Assembly: GCA_964618555.1 (NCBI GenBank)
Contig: CAZUBF010000142.1
Location: forward strand, 1 to 8,751
Direction of reading: 5' to 3'
DNA length: 8,751 bases
Source of the DNA: Calidifontimicrobium sp964618555
Lineage (GTDB): Bacteria > Pseudomonadota > Gammaproteobacteria > Burkholderiales > Burkholderiaceae_C
How positions within the stretch are numbered: the first letter of the stretch is position 1; every line of letters starts with the position of its first letter. The notes under the pieces were generated by a model. The model saw nothing but the letters and a program-made list of their open reading frames with translations. It had not been told where the DNA came from and searched no databases. Below, piece after piece: positions 5,992-8,751 of this stretch. Both the position numbers and the translations under genes were made by a program.

Positions 5992-6588
5992 CTACAGCGT
6001 GCCCTTCGTCGACGGCACGACGCCGGCGGCGCGCGGGTCGATCGCCGCGGCCATGCGCAGCGCGCGGCCGAACGCCTTGAACACGGTCTCGCACTGGTGG
6101 TGTGCGTTGACGCCCTTCAGGTTGTCGACGTGCAGCGTCACCAGCGCGTGGTTCGCGAAACCCTGGAAGAACTCGGTGGTCAGCTGGGTGTCGAAGCCGC
6201 CGACCACGCCGCTGGTGAACGGGACGTGCAGGTGCAGCCCCGGGCGGCCCGAGAAGTCGACGACGACGCGCGACAGCGCCTCGTCGAGCGGCACGTAGGC
6301 GTGACCGTAGCGCACCAGGCCCTTCTTGTCGCCCACCGCCCGGGCCACCGCCATGCCCAGCGCGATGCCGACGTCTTCCACCGTGTGGTGGCCGTCGATG
6401 TGCAGATCCCCCCGGGCCTCGACCTCGAGGTCGATCAGGCCGTGGCGCGCGACCTGGTCGAGCATGTGGTCGAAGAAGCCGATGCCGGTGGCGAGCTTCG
6501 AGACGCCCGTGCCGTCGAGGTCGACCCGCACGCGGATCTGCGTCTCCTGGGTGTCGCGCCGGACTTCGGCGATGCGGTTCGCAGTCAT
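5992..6588 (-). CDS. hisB: Imidazoleglycerol-phosphate dehydratase HisB (monofunctional)
   Basis: Dehydrates imidazole glycerol phosphate to imidazole acetol phosphate at a two-manganese site. The 198-residue product is the dehydratase alone, without the N-terminal phosphatase domain found in the E. coli bifunctional HisB; a separate histidinol-phosphate phosphatase must be encoded outside the window. Metal-binding motifs are in place: FFDHML (38-43), DGHHTVED (65-72), and AHHQCE (162-167) within NAHHQCETVFKAFGRALR. The ATG at 6588 is chosen; an in-frame GTG two codons earlier (6594) would overlap the hisC stop as GTGA and is almost as likely. The stop is 3 bp before hisH. The frame open upstream is a shadow of hisC. 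Confidence 0.97.
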   Translation of the reverse strand: MTANRIAEVRRDTQETQIRVRVDLDGTGVSKLATGIGFFDHMLDQVARHGLIDLEVEARGDLHIDGHHTVEDVGIALGMAVARAVGDKKGLVRYGHAYVPLDEALSRVVVDFSGRPGLHLHVPFTSGVVGGFDTQLTTEFFQGFANHALVTLHVDNLKGVNAHHQCETVFKAFGRALRMAAAIDPRAAGVVPSTKGTL

Positions 6589-6590
6589 CG

Positions 6591-7685
6591 TCACAGACTC
6601 GCTTTCAGGGCGTCGAGCATCAGCGTGTTCTCGTCGGGCGTGCCCACCGTCAGGCGCAGGCAGTTCGCCAGCAGCGGGTGCAGCGCCGAGACGTTCTTCA
6701 CCAGCACGCCGCGCTGCTTCATGCCGGCGAAGGCGCGCGCCGCGTCGGGCACGCGCACGAGGATCATGTTGGCCTCGCTCGGGAACGGCGTCGCGCCGGG
6801 CAGGTCGCGCAGCGCGCGCTGCAGCCGCTCGCGCTCGGCGCGCAGCAGCGCCGCCTGGCGCGCGTACTCGTCGGCGTGGTCGAGCGCGAAAATCGTCGCC
6901 TCGGCGTTGAGCACGCTGATGTTGTACGGCGGGCGCACCTTGTCGATCTGCTCGACGAGCGCCGCGGCGCCGGCCAGGTAGCCCAGCCGCACGCCCGCCA
7001 GCCCGAACTTGGACAGCGTGCGCATCACGAGCACGTGCTCGTGCGCCGCCATGCGCTGCATCCAGGTGCGCGACGCGAACGGCTGGTACGCCTCGTCGAA
7101 CACCACCAGCCCGTGCTGGGTGCCCACCGCGGCGACGATGCGCTCGATCACGGCGTCGTCCCACAGGTTGGCGGTCGGGTTGTTGGGGTACGCGAGGTAG
7201 GTGACGGCCGGGCGATGGCGCTCGATCGCGGCGAGCATCGCCGCGGCATCGAGCTCGAAGTCGGCCGTGAGCGGCACGCCGACGAAGTTCAATCCCTGCA
7301 GCCGCGCCGACATCTCGTACATCACGAAGCCCGGCACCGGCGCGAGGATCGTCGCCCCGGGCACGTCGCAGGCCAGCGCGAGCAGCGAGATCAGCTCGTC
7401 GGACCCGTTGCCCAGCATCAGCTTGCAGCCGGCCGGCAGCGCGACGAAACGCGACAAGGCCTCGACCACGTCGGCCACGCACTGCGTCGGGTAGCGGTTG
7501 ATCGCCACGCGGGCCAGCCGCTCGCCCAGTTCATGCTGCAGTTCGGGCGGCAGGCGCAACGGGTTCTCCATCGCGTCGAGCTTGACCAGCCCGGCGCTGG
7601 GCTGGATCGCGTAGGCGTGCATCGACTGCACGTCCTGGCGGATCGTGCGCGCGATGCGCTCGGCCAGGGTCGGCGTCGTGGTCAT
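6591..7685 (-). CDS. hisC: Histidinol-phosphate aminotransferase HisC
   Basis: PLP-dependent transamination of imidazole acetol phosphate with glutamate to histidinol phosphate. The 364-residue fold-type I aminotransferase shows KLDAMENP near the N-terminus, LMLGNGSDELI (89-99) for cofactor phosphate, YPNNPT (166-171), VVFDEAY (194-200) with the PLP-binding Asp197 and Tyr200, and the Schiff-base lysine Lys226 in TLSKFGLAGVRLGYL. Arg344 (CLRLTVGT) is the expected substrate-binding arginine. The ATG has GAGG 5 bases upstream, a good site, which supports it over an extension of 20 basic residues upstream. It lies 7 bp after hisD and 2 bp before the hisB ATG. Confidence 0.97.
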   Translation of the reverse strand: MTTTPTLAERIARTIRQDVQSMHAYAIQPSAGLVKLDAMENPLRLPPELQHELGERLARVAINRYPTQCVADVVEALSRFVALPAGCKLMLGNGSDELISLLALACDVPGATILAPVPGFVMYEMSARLQGLNFVGVPLTADFELDAAAMLAAIERHRPAVTYLAYPNNPTANLWDDAVIERIVAAVGTQHGLVVFDEAYQPFASRTWMQRMAAHEHVLVMRTLSKFGLAGVRLGYLAGAAALVEQIDKVRPPYNISVLNAEATIFALDHADEYARQAALLRAERERLQRALRDLPGATPFPSEANMILVRVPDAARAFAGMKQRGVLVKNVSALHPLLANCLRLTVGTPDENTLMLDALKASL

Positions 7686-7692
7686 CGCAGCC

Positions 7693-8751
7693 TCAGCCCC
7701 GCAACCGCATGCGCGCCGCCTCGGCGTGCGCCGGCAGCCCCTCACCGTCGGCGAGCTCGCCGGCGATCGGGCCGAGGTGCTTCGCTCCGGCGTCGCTGAC
7801 CTCGATCAGGCTCGAACGCTTGACGAAGTCGTACACGCCCAGCGGCGACGAGAAACGCGCCGTGCCCGAGGTCGGCAGCACGTGGTTCGGCCCGGCGCAG
7901 TAGTCGCCCAGGCTCTCGCTCGTGTACGCGCCGAGGAAGATGGCGCCGGCGTGCCGCAGCAGCGGCTCCCAGCGGTGCGGGTCGGCGCTCGAGACCTCGA
8001 GGTGCTCGGGCGCGATGCGGTTGCTGATCTCGCACGCCTCTTCCATCGAGCGCGTGTGGATCAGCGCGCCGCGGCCTTCGAGCGACGCGCGGATGATGTC
8101 GCGCCGCGGCATCGTCGGCAGCAGCCGCTCGATGGCGTGCTGCACGCGGTCGATGTAGGCGCCGTCGGGGCACAGCAGGAGGCTCTGCGCCAGCTCGTCG
8201 TGCTCGGCCTGGCTGAACAGGTCCATCGCCACCCAGTCGGGCGGCGTGCTGCCGTCGGCCAGCACCAGGATCTCGCTCGGGCCGGCGATCATGTCGATGC
8301 CCACGGTGCCGAACACGCGCCGCTTGGCGCTGGCCACGTAGGCGTTGCCGGGGCCGGTGATCTTGTCCACGGCGGGCACAGTGGCGGTGCCATAGGCCAG
8401 CGCGGCCACGGCCTGCGCGCCGCCGATGGTGAAGGCGCGCGTGACACCAGCCACGTGGGCGGCGGCCAGCACCAGCTCGTTGCGCTCGCCACGGCTCGCG
8501 GTGGCCGCGCCGCTGCCGCCTTCCACGCCACCGGTCGCCACGCTGCCGCGCACCGGCGTGGGCACGGCCATGATGATCTCGCCGACGCCCGCCACGTGCG
8601 CGGGCACGGCGTTCATGATCAGGCTCGACGGGTAGGCCGCCTTGCCGCCCGGCACGTAGATGCCGACCCGGTCCAGCGGCGTGACCTTCTGGCCCAGCAG
8701 CGTGCCGTCGGCGTCGCGGTAGCTCCAGCTGCGGCAGCAGGCGTCGCGCTG
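7693..8751 (-). CDS. hisD: Histidinol dehydrogenase HisD, N-terminus outside window
   Basis: Zinc enzyme that oxidises L-histidinol to L-histidine with two NAD+, the last pathway step. The frame is open to the window edge, giving 352 C-terminal residues beginning in QRDACCRSWSYRDADGT. Family blocks follow in order: LDRVGIYVPGGKAAYPSS, FTIGGAQAVAALAYGT, DKITGPGNAYV, GIDMIAGPSEILVLAD, DLFSQAEHDE with the zinc-binding Gln and His, NRIAPEHLEV with the catalytic Glu-His pair, SLGDYCAGPNHVLPTSG with a zinc-binding Asp, and a C-terminal LPAHAEAARMR with the last zinc His. All key residues visible here are intact. An oddity is about 20 Gly/Ala/Ser/Val-rich residues (8494-8553) between VPTP and RGERNELVLAAAH, where I expect a short loop. 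The GTG at 8655 is internal, not the start. Confidence 0.97.
   Translation of the reverse strand, partial: QRDACCRSWSYRDADGTLLGQKVTPLDRVGIYVPGGKAAYPSSLIMNAVPAHVAGVGEIIMAVPTPVRGSVATGGVEGGSGAATASRGERNELVLAAAHVAGVTRAFTIGGAQAVAALAYGTATVPAVDKITGPGNAYVASAKRRVFGTVGIDMIAGPSEILVLADGSTPPDWVAMDLFSQAEHDELAQSLLLCPDGAYIDRVQHAIERLLPTMPRRDIIRASLEGRGALIHTRSMEEACEISNRIAPEHLEVSSADPHRWEPLLRHAGAIFLGAYTSESLGDYCAGPNHVLPTSGTARFSSPLGVYDFVKRSSLIEVSDAGAKHLGPIAGELADGEGLPAHAEAARMRLRG

Noticed and set aside
4617..6981. Long + strand open frames opposite the his genes (276, 581 and similar codons)
   Set aside because: They are His/Val/Arg/Asp-rich mirror translations of hisA, hisH, hisB and hisC without any recognisable domain.

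Overview
This window is an ordinary stretch of chromosome from a GC-rich betaproteobacterium (roughly 70% GC by eye). The gene set, the form of the ferredoxin and L25, and the hisD-C-B-H-A-F order point to Burkholderiales, perhaps the Rubrivivax/Leptothrix/Methylibium group; that placement is inference, not a database result. Every gene I can identify is a housekeeping or biosynthetic gene, apart from one small unknown exported protein. I see no mobile element, phage, CRISPR array, RNA gene or defence system.

Left arm, + strand (2-2217): the 3' end of prs (PRPP synthase), a hairpin-rich spacer, rplY/ctc (ribosomal protein L25), a terminator followed by two look-alike hairpins, pth (peptidyl-tRNA hydrolase), and a small exported DUF4124-like protein that overlaps pth by 4 bp.

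Right arm, - strand (8751-2242, read right to left): hisD (5' end outside the window), hisC, hisB, hisH, hisA, hisF, rsmD, coaD and a YfhL/Allochromatium-type 2[4Fe-4S] ferredoxin. Most junctions are a few bases or 4-bp overlaps, so this looks like one long polycistronic unit in which six histidine genes run into rsmD-coaD-fdx. The only larger breaks are 64 bp between hisH and hisA and 114 bp between hisF and hisA; the latter holds a striking GC-rich palindromic element. The two arms converge at about 2217-2242, where overlapping inverted repeats may stop transcription from both sides.

Functionally, prs makes PRPP, the starting substrate of the histidine pathway. hisA, hisH/hisF, hisB, hisC and hisD cover the pathway from ProFAR isomerisation to histidine, apart from the histidinol-phosphate phosphatase. 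hisI and hisE are not found after hisF, where many relatives have them.

Points worth a second look: the his-to-rsmD junction, a 20-residue Gly/Ala/Ser/Val-rich segment in HisD, the palindromic element between hisA and hisF, the hairpin array after rplY, swap-capable hairpins ahead of rplY, and a possible leaderless start for pth. I found no convincing undescribed system.
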